Shown piece by piece: positions 8,108-16,134 of a stretch of DNA of 64,000 nucleotides. The DNA lies in contig CALUIB010000011.1 of NCBI GenBank assembly GCA_944320595.1, forward strand, positions 1 through 64,000, written 5' to 3'. The DNA comes from an uncultured Muribaculaceae bacterium. GTDB taxonomy: Bacteria; Bacteroidota; Bacteroidia; Bacteroidales; Muribaculaceae. The translations under genes and the position numbers were made by a program. Position 1 is the stretch's first letter. Every line of letters starts with the position of its first letter. The notes under the pieces are model-generated. The model was not told the origin of the DNA. It was given only the letters and a program-made list of their open reading frames with translations, and did no database searches.

Positions 8108-9685
8108 TCACCGGGCCATCACCTTCAGCGTGACGTTGCCCACGCGCAGCAAGTAAACGCCGGGCTGCAAGCTGACGGGGATAAAGCCGCCGGTGCAGTT
8201 GCTGCTTGCAACCACCTGCCCCGAAATGGCATATACCGTGGCCGCGCCGTCAATGTCGCCCGAAAGCTGTATGCCGTCGGCAGTAACGGTATAAGTGAGC
8301 GCGGCAGCCTCTATCTCATTGATGCCCGAGGGTGTCTCGCCATTTTCGAGTATTGCCTTGAACCCATAGTCGCCATACTCTTTTAGATAAGCGTCCTTGC
8401 AGCCCATGGGCGCATATACCGTGATGCTGCCAGGGTACTGGAACGACGATTCATCGAGTGTCGGCGGAACCTCGGTGGTGAATATCAGCGTAGTCAGCGA
8501 GCCGCACATGAGGGCTGCGTTCACGCCTATGCTCTTCACACTTGCGCCGAATGTGATTTTTGTCAAGTGGCCACACCCCATAAAGCAGCGGTCGGGGATA
8601 GTTTCCACGCCGTCGGGAATGGCCAGTTCTTTTAGTTCGGAATAGATAAATGTGCTCTGTTCAAGCGTGGTCAACGATGCGGGCAGGTTCAACGTAACCA
8701 CGGGGCTTTCATTGAACGCGCGGCTTCTTATGGTGGTCACACCTTCGGGTATGGTCACCGTGGTGGCCGTGGCAAACACGTTGTCAACGCCGTTGCCTAT
8801 GGTCGTCACGCCGTATGTCACATCTTCATAGTCAACCGTTGCAGGCACGGCAACTTCGGCATCTTTGCTGCCGCAGGCAATCAATGCCACCTCTGCGTCC
8901 TCGCCAATTTTCTCGTAAGTTAACCCGTCAACCGTAAATTCGGTCACCTCCGGGTCGGGTGTTTCGCCGCCTTCATCTTCCACAATATCGGCAAAGCCGA
9001 AACTGCCCCAAGCCTCCTGGTAGGCGGCCAGGGTGCCGGCCGGCACGGTCACCGTTACTATCGAAGCCTTGGCCACGCCGTCGGTGCCGAAGATTTGTTC
9101 ATCGAGTTGCGGCGGAGTAGTGGCTTTTACCACCAAATCAGACAGCGCGCCGCAGCCCGTAAAGGCTTGCGCGCCAACGCTCTTTACGCTTTCGCCAAGC
9201 GTGAGCTTGTATAATCCGCCACAGGCAAAAAAGCACATGGATGGCACGGCCTCCACCTTGTCGGGGATAACCAGTTCGCTCAATCCCATGCATTGACAGA
9301 ATGCGACGCTATTGATGGTGGTGAGCGTTGACGGCAATGTAAGTTCGGTAATTCCGGCCATCGAGAATGCGTAGGTGTTGATTGTGGTCAAGCCTTCGGG
9401 TAGAATGACAGCGGTAACACCGCTCATGAACACATCGGCACCGTTGCCTATGGTGGTGACGGCATACGTCTCCCCCTCATGTTCCACACTTGCGGGAACA
9501 TTCACCGTCCCGCTGTAACCGTTGGCTACGAGCGCAACTTCCCCATCGGCTAGGATTTCATACTTCAGCCCGTCGGCTGTGGTGAAGTCATCGCCTACTG
9601 CCGCGGCACTTGCTGCCAATGGCATGGCCAATGCCAACCCTGCAACAAGGGCTGTGCGCTTTAATGAATAGTAAAAAGTCTTCAT
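8108..9685 (-). CDS. BspA-like leucine-rich-repeat surface protein with T9SS-like C-terminal domain
   Basis: The 525-aa product has a signal peptide (ALVAGLALAMPLAASAA), two blocks of BspA/LRR_5 repeats (about 25-230 and 250-445), and a C-terminal domain of about 70 residues beginning SGINEIEAAALTYTV and ending in the GVYLLRVGNVTLKVMAR strands of a T9SS type A sorting domain. Repeats show the usual LP-GLTTI-YAF pattern. The C-terminal domain is almost the same as that of the protein at 13958. The family includes surface proteins that bind host proteins or other bacteria; the ligand here is unknown. The start at 9685 gives the best signal peptide. Promoter at 9780-9809. Confidence 0.9.
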   Translation of the reverse strand: MKTFYYSLKRTALVAGLALAMPLAASAAAVGDDFTTADGLKYEILADGEVALVANGYSGTVNVPASVEHEGETYAVTTIGNGADVFMSGVTAVILPEGLTTINTYAFSMAGITELTLPSTLTTINSVAFCQCMGLSELVIPDKVEAVPSMCFFACGGLYKLTLGESVKSVGAQAFTGCGALSDLVVKATTPPQLDEQIFGTDGVAKASIVTVTVPAGTLAAYQEAWGSFGFADIVEDEGGETPDPEVTEFTVDGLTYEKIGEDAEVALIACGSKDAEVAVPATVDYEDVTYGVTTIGNGVDNVFATATTVTIPEGVTTIRSRAFNESPVVTLNLPASLTTLEQSTFIYSELKELAIPDGVETIPDRCFMGCGHLTKITFGASVKSIGVNAALMCGSLTTLIFTTEVPPTLDESSFQYPGSITVYAPMGCKDAYLKEYGDYGFKAILENGETPSGINEIEAAALTYTVTADGIQLSGDIDGAATVYAISGQVVASSNCTGGFIPVSLQPGVYLLRVGNVTLKVMAR

Positions 9686-9687
9686 AT

Positions 9688-9994
9688 CAAAAAAGTTTTT
9701 ATTTGGTATATATAAACAAAAAAATTGGTCTTTGCATTGCCCTGATTGAAGTTCCACACAACCACATTCCTACCTGTGGCAAAGTTAATGAAATTTCTGC
9801 CATGCCAAATGTTTTCATAAATTTTTCTCGGGAATTTACGCAACAACATCTCCTTGCCGGAAAAGTGAACCCGATTTACTGGAAATCGGAGCATCATTCC
9901 ACCGGCGAGACTGAAATCACATAAAATCAGCACATTCACTTGCTCCTCCGAGCGTGAATGTGCGATAATAAAAGACCAAATAAAAACTTTTTTG
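9688..9994. repeat. 20-bp inverted repeat, arms 268 bp apart
   Basis: CAAAAAAGTTTTTATTTGGT (9688-9707) is the exact reverse complement of 9975-9994. The left arm lies just upstream of the start codon of the LRR gene at 9685, so the right arm looks like a second, oppositely oriented copy of that leader end. Confidence 0.85.
9780..9809 (-). promoter_or_regulatory. promoter of the LRR gene 8108-9685
   Basis: Minus-strand TAACTTTG (9780-9787) lies 18 bases downstream of TTTG (9806-9809). The implied leader is about 90 nt. Confidence 0.55.
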
Positions 9995-10030
9995 TTCCAA
10001 TGCCCGCTACCTATATTCACATACACGCTC
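9950..10030. repeat. imperfect 13-bp inverted repeat around the second leader copy
   Basis: GAGCGTGAATGTG (9950-9962) and CACATACACGCTC (10018-10030) pair at 12 of 13 positions and enclose 55 bp that include the right arm of the 20-bp inverted repeat. It could fold as an RNA stem or mark a small element boundary. Confidence 0.6.
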
Positions 10031-10132
10031 TACGGGCAAGCTCGCCAAGCCATTCATTCGTCTGCCGCCTTGCGCATAATGCCTTGATATACACAAAATA
10101 ACGGCCTAAAGTAGCTGCTCAGAATGGCTTAG

Positions 10133-10163
10133 CTAATCCGTCTCTTAGCAAGAGACGGATTAG
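10133..10163. repeat. perfect 14-bp palindrome
   Basis: CTAATCCGTCTCTT (10133-10146), AGC loop, then its exact reverse complement (10150-10163). There is no T-tract, so it is a poor terminator. It shares the core ATCCGTCTC/GAGACGGAT with the palindrome at 10306. Confidence 0.9.
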
Positions 10164-10288
10164 TTCATATTATTTTATAGCCTTGTAACTTTATGTTTTT
10201 CAACAAAACCGTTGGTTTTAAGTCGTATAATGCAATTTTTTAGAAAAATTTATTACTCGTAATTTCCTCTGTTTCAATATTTATTTTA

Positions 10289-10296
10289 TATATTTG
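10289..10296 (+). promoter_or_regulatory. -7 box upstream of the 838-aa surface protein
   Basis: TATATTTG matches TAnnTTTG. Transcription would start around 10303, right at the palindrome 10306-10326, giving a leader of about 100 nt. Confidence 0.5.
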
Positions 10297-10305
10297 CAAT
10301 GAGCA

Positions 10306-10326
10306 ATCCGTCTCTTTGAGACGGAT
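10306..10326. repeat. 9-bp palindrome at the predicted transcription start
   Basis: ATCCGTCTC (10306-10314), TTT, GAGACGGAT (10318-10326). The same arms as in 10133-10163, here with a 3-base loop, so the pair could be two operators or a 5' RNA hairpin. Confidence 0.85.
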
Positions 10327-10406
10327 AATCAGATAGCTTTATTTACACTCCGTTACTAATTAACCGTCATTAATTTAAAATCTAACAACTTCAAACTTTT
10401 TACTTT

Positions 10407-12923
10407 ATGAATAATAAACTTTTTTATTGCGTGACGGCCGCACTGTTCGTTTCATGCTCGCTCCTGGCATTCGGCAGCAGCCCGCAAGAGCAAGTTGTGA
10501 TGCCAGTTGTGACAGAAGGGTATGAGCACGCAAAGCTGCTCGACAAGAAACTGTTGAACCGCATGGCCGACAATGTGGAGCTTAACGTGGTATCGTCAAC
10601 CATGACTCCCGAAGGCAAAGTGCTGGAAACGGTGGAGGAAGACGGCTTGGTGTTCAAGTATATGCGCGACCCGCAAACGCCGCGGCCCACATGGAAACAA
10701 TTGGTGAAAGGCCGTGTGCTGCCAAAAGCCGAAACGGGTGGCGACGAGATTTCCACCGAGGACATACTGTTTGAAAGTTTCGAGGACGCACTCGGCCCCG
10801 ACAAAGACCCCGATTGGCAAATATGGTTGCCTGAAGGCTGGTACCAATTTTCTCGTGCCGGAAATACATTCATGCCCGAGGACGGCTCCACAACCAAGAT
10901 TTGGCGGCTGTCGGAAGGCGCAATATCGGGAGTTCCCGACGGCAGGTATTTAATGTGGCTCAATGATGAAATGGAGTCGGAGTTCATAGGGAAATCATGG
11001 CATGACGAATGGCTTGTGTCAAAGCCGTTCACGCCCGACCAGTATTCGCAACTTGAATTTTACTTTTGGTACTGCCCGGCATTCATGATTGACAACGTGT
11101 ATGACCGCAACCCCACCTCGACGTTCAAAATCCACGTTTCGCACGACGATGGCGAGACCTGGGAAGAGATATGGGATATACAAGACTCGATAAAGAACAT
11201 GACCGTGCAGGAAATCAACACCAACGATGGCACGTTCATACGCGCCGTGTGGCACACCTACCGTTTCGGCATCAGCCAGTTTGCCGGGCAAAACATAAGG
11301 CTCGCATTCCACATCGAGAGTATTACCGGCACATCGCAATCGGTGGCACTCGACCGCGTGGTGGTGCGCGGCCCCGACCCGCAGGCATCTTACCTGATGC
11401 CCAAGGGGTTCTTCCGCTGGATGTATGGCCCCGACCTGCTGTTCCCGTCGGTCAACTCGCAGATGCTCACGGCAGCCCTTGCTCCGGCATACGCGGAAAG
11501 CACTTGGCAAAATACATCGAACGACGAGTGCGATACATTCAAATGGAGCTTCGCCAATCCCGACGGCTCCGACTCGCCGCTGACATTCTCCGATGCCGAG
11601 CCGGCGATGTCGTACCCCTACTGCCAAGCCCCGTACCCGATACTTGAGGCCGCCAACGAAGTGCCGCAGTTCACCGACAGCTACCAGGCCGCCGAAACCG
11701 GATATGGCTACGTGCAGTATGGCGGCAAAGCCGTGGCCAGCGGATTGGATATGGGCGTGGGCACGTTCGACATGAACAAGGGGTTCGGCGTAGGGCTTGT
11801 GTCCGAGGAGTCGGACAGCTGTTTCCTCTTCGGCAACGGCAGCCGCGACAACTGGCAACGCTACAAGCTGAAGGGACTCGCCAATATGTTTGACAAGCCT
11901 GTGCGCCCATACCTGCTTAAGAGCGTGTGGGTGAAAGCCGTCAACGTGTCGTGCGCCGACGATGCTGTGCTCACGCTCACGGTGTGCCGTGTCGATGACT
12001 ATGGCAATGTATATACCTCCGAGCCGCTCGCCGAGGCCACCTGCTATGGACACCAAATCGAGGAGATATACGACGACGGGCGGTTCAAGTTCTATAACAT
12101 ACCGTTTGAGATAACCGTATTCGACAAAGACCTCGGATTGTACGTCGATGCCCCACTCGCAATTTCCGACCAGGTGCTAATCACCATCCGCGGTTTCGAT
12201 GATACCGAAATGTTCCCGTCGATAGGTGTCAGCTACCAGGCCAACGACCACGACTTGGGCGAAAACCACGCATACGTGTATGTAAAGCCGCGCAACCAGC
12301 CCGAAGAGTTTCATGCACTGCCCGACCTTTTCGGCGGCCAGCTGAGAACTTCATTTAACATGAGCCTTAATGCCATATACCCCTTCATGATGCTTGAATC
12401 GGGCGAATCGACTATCGCTTTCGGCAAGGGTGGAGGTGAACGGTCGGTAACGCTCAACTACTACGGTTTCTATGGCACATTCGACGAAGACTGCTACATA
12501 ACCGAGATGCCCGACTGGGTGGAAGTGCGTGAAACTGGCATCGACGGCACACTCCACACAATTGCCGTCGTGGCCGACCCGATGCCCGATGGCATGAACA
12601 GCCGCTCGGGTGAAATCATAATCGAGTCGGACGGCAACGCCCCGCTCACCCTCACCGTGACGCAAGACTTGACTACCGGCATCACTCAGGCTGCTGCGAG
12701 CCAAGGCATAAAAGTCACTCGCGACGGCGACAACTTCACTTTCACATTCGGCGGTTGCACGTATGCTGCTGCACGTGTGGTTTCGGCCACGGGGCAGGTA
12801 GTAGGCAACATTGTTGCTGATGGCAACAGCTGCCACTTCGATGCAAGCGGCCTTGGCAACGGCATATACTTTGTGCAGTTTACAGGCGACGAGGCAAGCG
12901 AGACATTGAAAATAATTAAGTAA
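10407..12923 (+). CDS. large secreted protein with jelly-roll, BACON-like and T9SS-like C-terminal domains
   Basis: The 838-aa product has a signal peptide (about residues 1-23), a charged spacer, a beta-rich region at about 125-310 like the choice-of-anchor-J jelly roll (ESFEDALGPDKDPDWQIW start and conserved Trp/Tyr), a long middle region without a recognised family, a BACON-like Ig domain at about 675-755 (MPDWVEV, then RSGEIIIESDGNAPLTLTV), and a T9SS type A sorting domain (SATGQVVGNI, GLGNGIYFVQF, ETLKIIK). A Cys at residue 16 is in a poor lipobox, so a lipoprotein is less likely. It is followed after 28 bases by the LRR gene at 12952, so the three plus-strand genes are probably one transcript. 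Likely an adhesin or glycan-binding surface protein; the role is not established. Confidence 0.8.
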   Translation: MNNKLFYCVTAALFVSCSLLAFGSSPQEQVVMPVVTEGYEHAKLLDKKLLNRMADNVELNVVSSTMTPEGKVLETVEEDGLVFKYMRDPQTPRPTWKQLVKGRVLPKAETGGDEISTEDILFESFEDALGPDKDPDWQIWLPEGWYQFSRAGNTFMPEDGSTTKIWRLSEGAISGVPDGRYLMWLNDEMESEFIGKSWHDEWLVSKPFTPDQYSQLEFYFWYCPAFMIDNVYDRNPTSTFKIHVSHDDGETWEEIWDIQDSIKNMTVQEINTNDGTFIRAVWHTYRFGISQFAGQNIRLAFHIESITGTSQSVALDRVVVRGPDPQASYLMPKGFFRWMYGPDLLFPSVNSQMLTAALAPAYAESTWQNTSNDECDTFKWSFANPDGSDSPLTFSDAEPAMSYPYCQAPYPILEAANEVPQFTDSYQAAETGYGYVQYGGKAVASGLDMGVGTFDMNKGFGVGLVSEESDSCFLFGNGSRDNWQRYKLKGLANMFDKPVRPYLLKSVWVKAVNVSCADDAVLTLTVCRVDDYGNVYTSEPLAEATCYGHQIEEIYDDGRFKFYNIPFEITVFDKDLGLYVDAPLAISDQVLITIRGFDDTEMFPSIGVSYQANDHDLGENHAYVYVKPRNQPEEFHALPDLFGGQLRTSFNMSLNAIYPFMMLESGESTIAFGKGGGERSVTLNYYGFYGTFDEDCYITEMPDWVEVRETGIDGTLHTIAVVADPMPDGMNSRSGEIIIESDGNAPLTLTVTQDLTTGITQAAASQGIKVTRDGDNFTFTFGGCTYAAARVVSATGQVVGNIVADGNSCHFDASGLGNGIYFVQFTGDEASETLKIIK

Positions 12924-12951
12924 CACACACATTTAAACGACAGATTGCATT

Positions 12952-13944
12952 ATGAAACAATACATATTGGCATTGCTGCTGACTATGCTCTGCCCGGCAC
13001 TGTTCTACGGGCAAGACACATACTTCACCTACCAGTCGGGCGAAAACGAACTGCGGTTCCGCCTGCTCGACGACGGCACAGTGGGATTGGTGGGCAACCC
13101 CGACTGGCGATATACCGGCGACGTGGTGGTGCCGCCTGCTATTCAGGCCGATGGAAAAGCTTACCGCGTGACCGCGACGTGTGGCGGCGGCGACGATGAC
13201 GACCCATACTACGAGGGTACCGACGCAACGTCGGCTTTCAACGCAAGTTCCATCGACAGCGAGGGGCTGCGCAGCATCACTCTGCCCGAAGGGCTGCTGC
13301 ATATAGCCAACTTCTCCTTCTACAAAGTGCCGGTCAAGGAATTGAAAATACCCTCAACGGTTGAGACAATCGGGCAAATGTCGTCGATGGGTGAACTGCT
13401 CTCGCTCGAATACCCCGAAAAGGTGACTCGCGTGGTGGCCTACGGGTTCTACATTTTCCCGAAACTCGAAACCGTGATACTGGGGCCGAATGTCAGTTAC
13501 ATCGAGGAACCGGCATTCATCAATTGCGGCAGCCTGAAGCGCATATACTTCAAGGCAAAGGAGCCGCCCGTGCTCGAAAAAGACCCGTTCGACCAATTAG
13601 GTATATGGGATTTGTCAAAAATTACAGCCTACGTTCCCAAGGGGTGTATTGATGCATATAAGGAGGCCTGGCCCGACTTCGAGTTCACCTACGCGGAAGT
13701 TGATTACAGCGGCATCGATGACGTTACCGGCGGCGACGAAGTTATTGCCACTTGTAACTCATCGGGAATACACGTGGCAAATGTCACTGGGCCTGTCACA
13801 GTGGGATTGTATGACACGCTGGGCCGCGCCATCTATACAGGCACTGTTGACCACGACACCACAATACCGCTGGAACTCGCAACTTCGCAAATCTACATAC
13901 TCAAGGCGGGCAACAAATGCACAAAAATAATTGTCAAACACTAA
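12952..13944 (+). CDS. BspA-like LRR protein with T9SS-like C-terminal domain
   Basis: The 330-aa product has a signal peptide (MKQYILALLLTMLCPALFYG), an N-terminal beta segment, a BspA/LRR_5 block (about 95-225; LRSITLPEGLLHIANFSFY, LKIPSTVETIGQ, LETVILGPNVSYI), the AYVPKGCIDAYKEAWPDF cap found in such proteins, and a C-terminal domain (SSGIHVANVTGPVTVGLYD to CTKIIVKH) of the sorting type. It is shorter than its two LRR relatives, with one LRR block instead of two. The gap to the previous gene is 28 bases and to the next gene 13 bases, consistent with an operon of surface proteins. Confidence 0.87.
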   Translation: MKQYILALLLTMLCPALFYGQDTYFTYQSGENELRFRLLDDGTVGLVGNPDWRYTGDVVVPPAIQADGKAYRVTATCGGGDDDDPYYEGTDATSAFNASSIDSEGLRSITLPEGLLHIANFSFYKVPVKELKIPSTVETIGQMSSMGELLSLEYPEKVTRVVAYGFYIFPKLETVILGPNVSYIEEPAFINCGSLKRIYFKAKEPPVLEKDPFDQLGIWDLSKITAYVPKGCIDAYKEAWPDFEFTYAEVDYSGIDDVTGGDEVIATCNSSGIHVANVTGPVTVGLYDTLGRAIYTGTVDHDTTIPLELATSQIYILKAGNKCTKIIVKH

Positions 13945-13957
13945 TTTTCTTGTTACT

Positions 13958-15616
13958 ATGAAAAAGTTTTACTTCCTAAGGCGGCTTTCATGCACAGCCT
14001 TGCTGGCGGCAGCATTGCCACTTGCTGGCGGCGCAGCCGTGGGCGACATGTTCACCGCAGATGGCTTGAGTTTCCAAGACCTCGGCAACAACGAGGCGGC
14101 GTTGGTGAAACCTGCCGACAGCGACTACAGCGGCCAAATCACCGTTCCTGCAACGGTTGACAACGGCGGAACCACCTACAATGTCACCACCATCGGCGAC
14201 GGCTCCAACATCGTGTTCAAGTCGGGCGTATCGATGGTAACGCTGCCCGAAGGTATTACCACGCTAAAGTCAAACGCCTTTGGCAACAACTTTGCCCAAT
14301 ACTACGACGGTGAAAAAACTGTGGCACTGCCATCCACATTGACCACATTGGAGTCGCGGTGTTTCAATATGACGCAAATCACTAAGCTCGAAATACCCGA
14401 CGGGGTTACCGAAATCCCGGCAACCTGTTTCCCCGACAATATGAACTTGGTGGAAGTGACATTCGGCTCGAATGTCACCACGATAGGGAACAATGTGTTC
14501 CAGAATGCATGGTCGTTGACAGCCCTCCACATCAAGACTGCCACTCCGCCTGCCGTAAGCGGAACCATCTTCCCCATGTATGCCTCCTATTGTTCGGTAT
14601 ATGTTCCCACTGGCAGCAAAGCCGCATACGAGGAGGCTTGGGCATCGCAAGGATTTAAGGAATACATCGAGGAGGGCGGTGTCATGCCTCCCGACCCGGA
14701 GCCTGTGGGGCCGCAAGTGGGCGATACCATTCAGGTTGACGACGGCACTGGCCGCATGATGAAGTATGAGATAACCGGCATCGACGAGCAGCCCACCCTG
14801 GAATTGCTCAACAACGGCTACTCGGGCGGCGTGATAGTCCCAGCCACGGTGGAATATGAAGACGTCACATTTGCCGTGGACGAGATTGGCATATCGGTTT
14901 TCGGGTCTAACGTGACTGCCGTGGAACTTCCCGAGGGGATAACAAAACTGAATTACGGTTCATTTGATATGTGTCCCATCACCGAGCTTGAATTGCCGTC
15001 AACTCTTACCGACCTTGGCAGCAACATGACGTTCTTCAACTTCACCAAGCTCGACTCGCTTGCCATACCCGACGGCGTGGAAGTAATCCCACAGCACTGT
15101 TTCTTCTCGTCGTTCAGTCTGACGGCCATCACCCTTGGCACTGGCGTGAAGAGAATAGATGCAAACGCGTTCAAGCAATGTGGGGGGCTTACCAAGCTGT
15201 ATATGAAAGCAACCGTGCCTCCCACGCTTGCCGAAGATGCCTTCGAGGAAGGCACTGAAATGGGATATGCCTGTCCGGCAAAGCAAGTCACCGTGATTGT
15301 GCCAAAGGGGAGCAAGGATGCCTATCTTGAGGCGTGGGGTGACTATGGATTTAGTGCGATTATCGAAGAAGGTGAGACCGTTGAACCGGGCCCGTCGGGC
15401 ATCAATGAGATTGAGGCTGGTACGCTCACCTACATCGTTACTGCCGATGGCATACAGCTCTCGGGCGGCATCGATGGCGAGGCCACTGTATATACCCTTT
15501 CGGGTCAGGTGGTTGCAAACTGCAGCTGCACTGGCGGCTTTATTCCCGTCGGCTTGCAACCAGGCATTTATCTGCTGCGCATCGGCGGCACTACCGTCAA
15601 AGTGATTGCAAAGTAA
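13958..15616 (+). CDS. BspA-like LRR surface protein with T9SS-like C-terminal domain
   Basis: The 552-aa product has a signal peptide (RLSCTALLAAALPLAGGAA), two BspA/LRR_5 blocks (about 30-235 and 265-465), each ended by a KAAYEEAW- or KDAYLEAWGDYGF-type cap, and a C-terminal sorting-type domain from SGINEIEAGTLTY. The architecture and C-terminal 70 residues closely match the protein at 8108, so the two are recent paralogues in opposite orientation on either side of the 838-aa gene. The ATG at 13958 is preferred over an in-frame start at 13931 because it begins the signal peptide. A strong terminator follows at 15646. Confidence 0.9.
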   Translation: MKKFYFLRRLSCTALLAAALPLAGGAAVGDMFTADGLSFQDLGNNEAALVKPADSDYSGQITVPATVDNGGTTYNVTTIGDGSNIVFKSGVSMVTLPEGITTLKSNAFGNNFAQYYDGEKTVALPSTLTTLESRCFNMTQITKLEIPDGVTEIPATCFPDNMNLVEVTFGSNVTTIGNNVFQNAWSLTALHIKTATPPAVSGTIFPMYASYCSVYVPTGSKAAYEEAWASQGFKEYIEEGGVMPPDPEPVGPQVGDTIQVDDGTGRMMKYEITGIDEQPTLELLNNGYSGGVIVPATVEYEDVTFAVDEIGISVFGSNVTAVELPEGITKLNYGSFDMCPITELELPSTLTDLGSNMTFFNFTKLDSLAIPDGVEVIPQHCFFSSFSLTAITLGTGVKRIDANAFKQCGGLTKLYMKATVPPTLAEDAFEEGTEMGYACPAKQVTVIVPKGSKDAYLEAWGDYGFSAIIEEGETVEPGPSGINEIEAGTLTYIVTADGIQLSGGIDGEATVYTLSGQVVANCSCTGGFIPVGLQPGIYLLRIGGTTVKVIAK

Positions 15617-15645
15617 TAACCGTTTCATAAAAATCTAATTCTTGC

Positions 15646-15693
15646 AACCGTTCCGCATCATCCGGCAAGCCGGAGAGCGGAACGGTTCTTTTT
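15646..15693 (+). terminator. terminator of the surface-protein operon
   Basis: AACCGTTCCGC (15646-15656) pairs with GCGGAACGGTT (15677-15687), with an inner TCCGG/CCGGA stem, followed by CTTTTTTT-like bases to 15693. Confidence 0.88.
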
Positions 15694-15878
15694 GCGCTTG
15701 CCTTGCACTATATTTACATAATATGGGCTGCGGCTTGGCAATAAAAACAAATGTATTTGTTTTGTATTGCGCTCGCCTTGCACTATATTTTGAGAATACA
15801 GGCTGCGGCTTGGCAATGCGCAAATTCATGCGGACATGATTTGCTTTTGCGCTCGCCTTGCACTATATTTGCAAAACG
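15692..15878 (+). repeat. 2.4 copies of the 75-80 bp dispersed repeat
   Basis: Units at 15692-15766 (75 bp), 15767-15846 (80 bp) and a partial at 15847-15878, each beginning TTGCGCTCGCCTTGCACTAT or a close variant. They match the reverse complement of the units at 1-150, including the AAACAAAT/ATTTGTTT palindrome in the first unit. Here the units have diverged from one another; at 1-150 they are identical. Confidence 0.88.
15840..15871 (+). promoter_or_regulatory. promoter formed by the last repeat unit
   Basis: TTTG (15840-15843), 20-base spacer, TATATTTG (15864-15871). Of all repeat copies only this one has a complete -7 box directly followed by a gene; transcription would begin about 30 bases before the ATG at 15909. 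Confidence 0.6.
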
Positions 15879-15908
15879 AAAAAAGGACATCATAGTAAAA
15901 ACTTACTT

Positions 15909-16088
15909 ATGACTAAGTATCAAATCTTCCGCTTCGCTTGTGTGGCATTGCTGTGGATAGCGTTGTGTGCGATATTGCTCGTCAGGGTAGAGCGTGTCGA
16001 TTTCATGGTGCTGTTCGCCATAGTGGCATCGGGCATCGTGGTGTTTGTGCCTTTGTATAAGAAATATGTGCGCAACAGCAAGCAATAA
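15909..16088 (+). CDS. small two-helix membrane protein
   Basis: The 59-aa product begins MTKYQIFRFACVALLWIALC and has two predicted transmembrane helices (about 7-22 and 28-46) with a positive C-terminal tail (KKYVRNSKQ). No known family was recognised. It has its own good promoter in the repeat just upstream. The start at 15909 is preferred over an in-frame upstream ATG at 15858, because the latter lies inside the -33/-7 spacer and so would not be transcribed. dxs starts 46 bases after the stop, so read-through into dxs is possible. Confidence 0.6.
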   Translation: MTKYQIFRFACVALLWIALCAILLVRVERVDFMVLFAIVASGIVVFVPLYKKYVRNSKQ

Positions 16089-16134
16089 GAAGTGTTGGCA
16101 TTAGGAGGATTGCGAGATAGTTTTTTTTAAATTA

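Larger units (their letters stand above)
9686..10406. other. 720-bp divergent regulatory region with palindromes and inverted repeats
   Basis: Lies between two divergent surface-protein genes. It holds a minus-strand promoter (9780-9809), a plus-strand -7 box (10289-10296), a 20-bp inverted repeat (9688-9707 with 9975-9994), an imperfect 13-bp inverted repeat (9950-9962 with 10018-10030), and two related palindromes (10133-10163 and 10306-10326). No convincing protein was found. The length and structure suggest complex control or an untranslated RNA. Confidence 0.7.
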
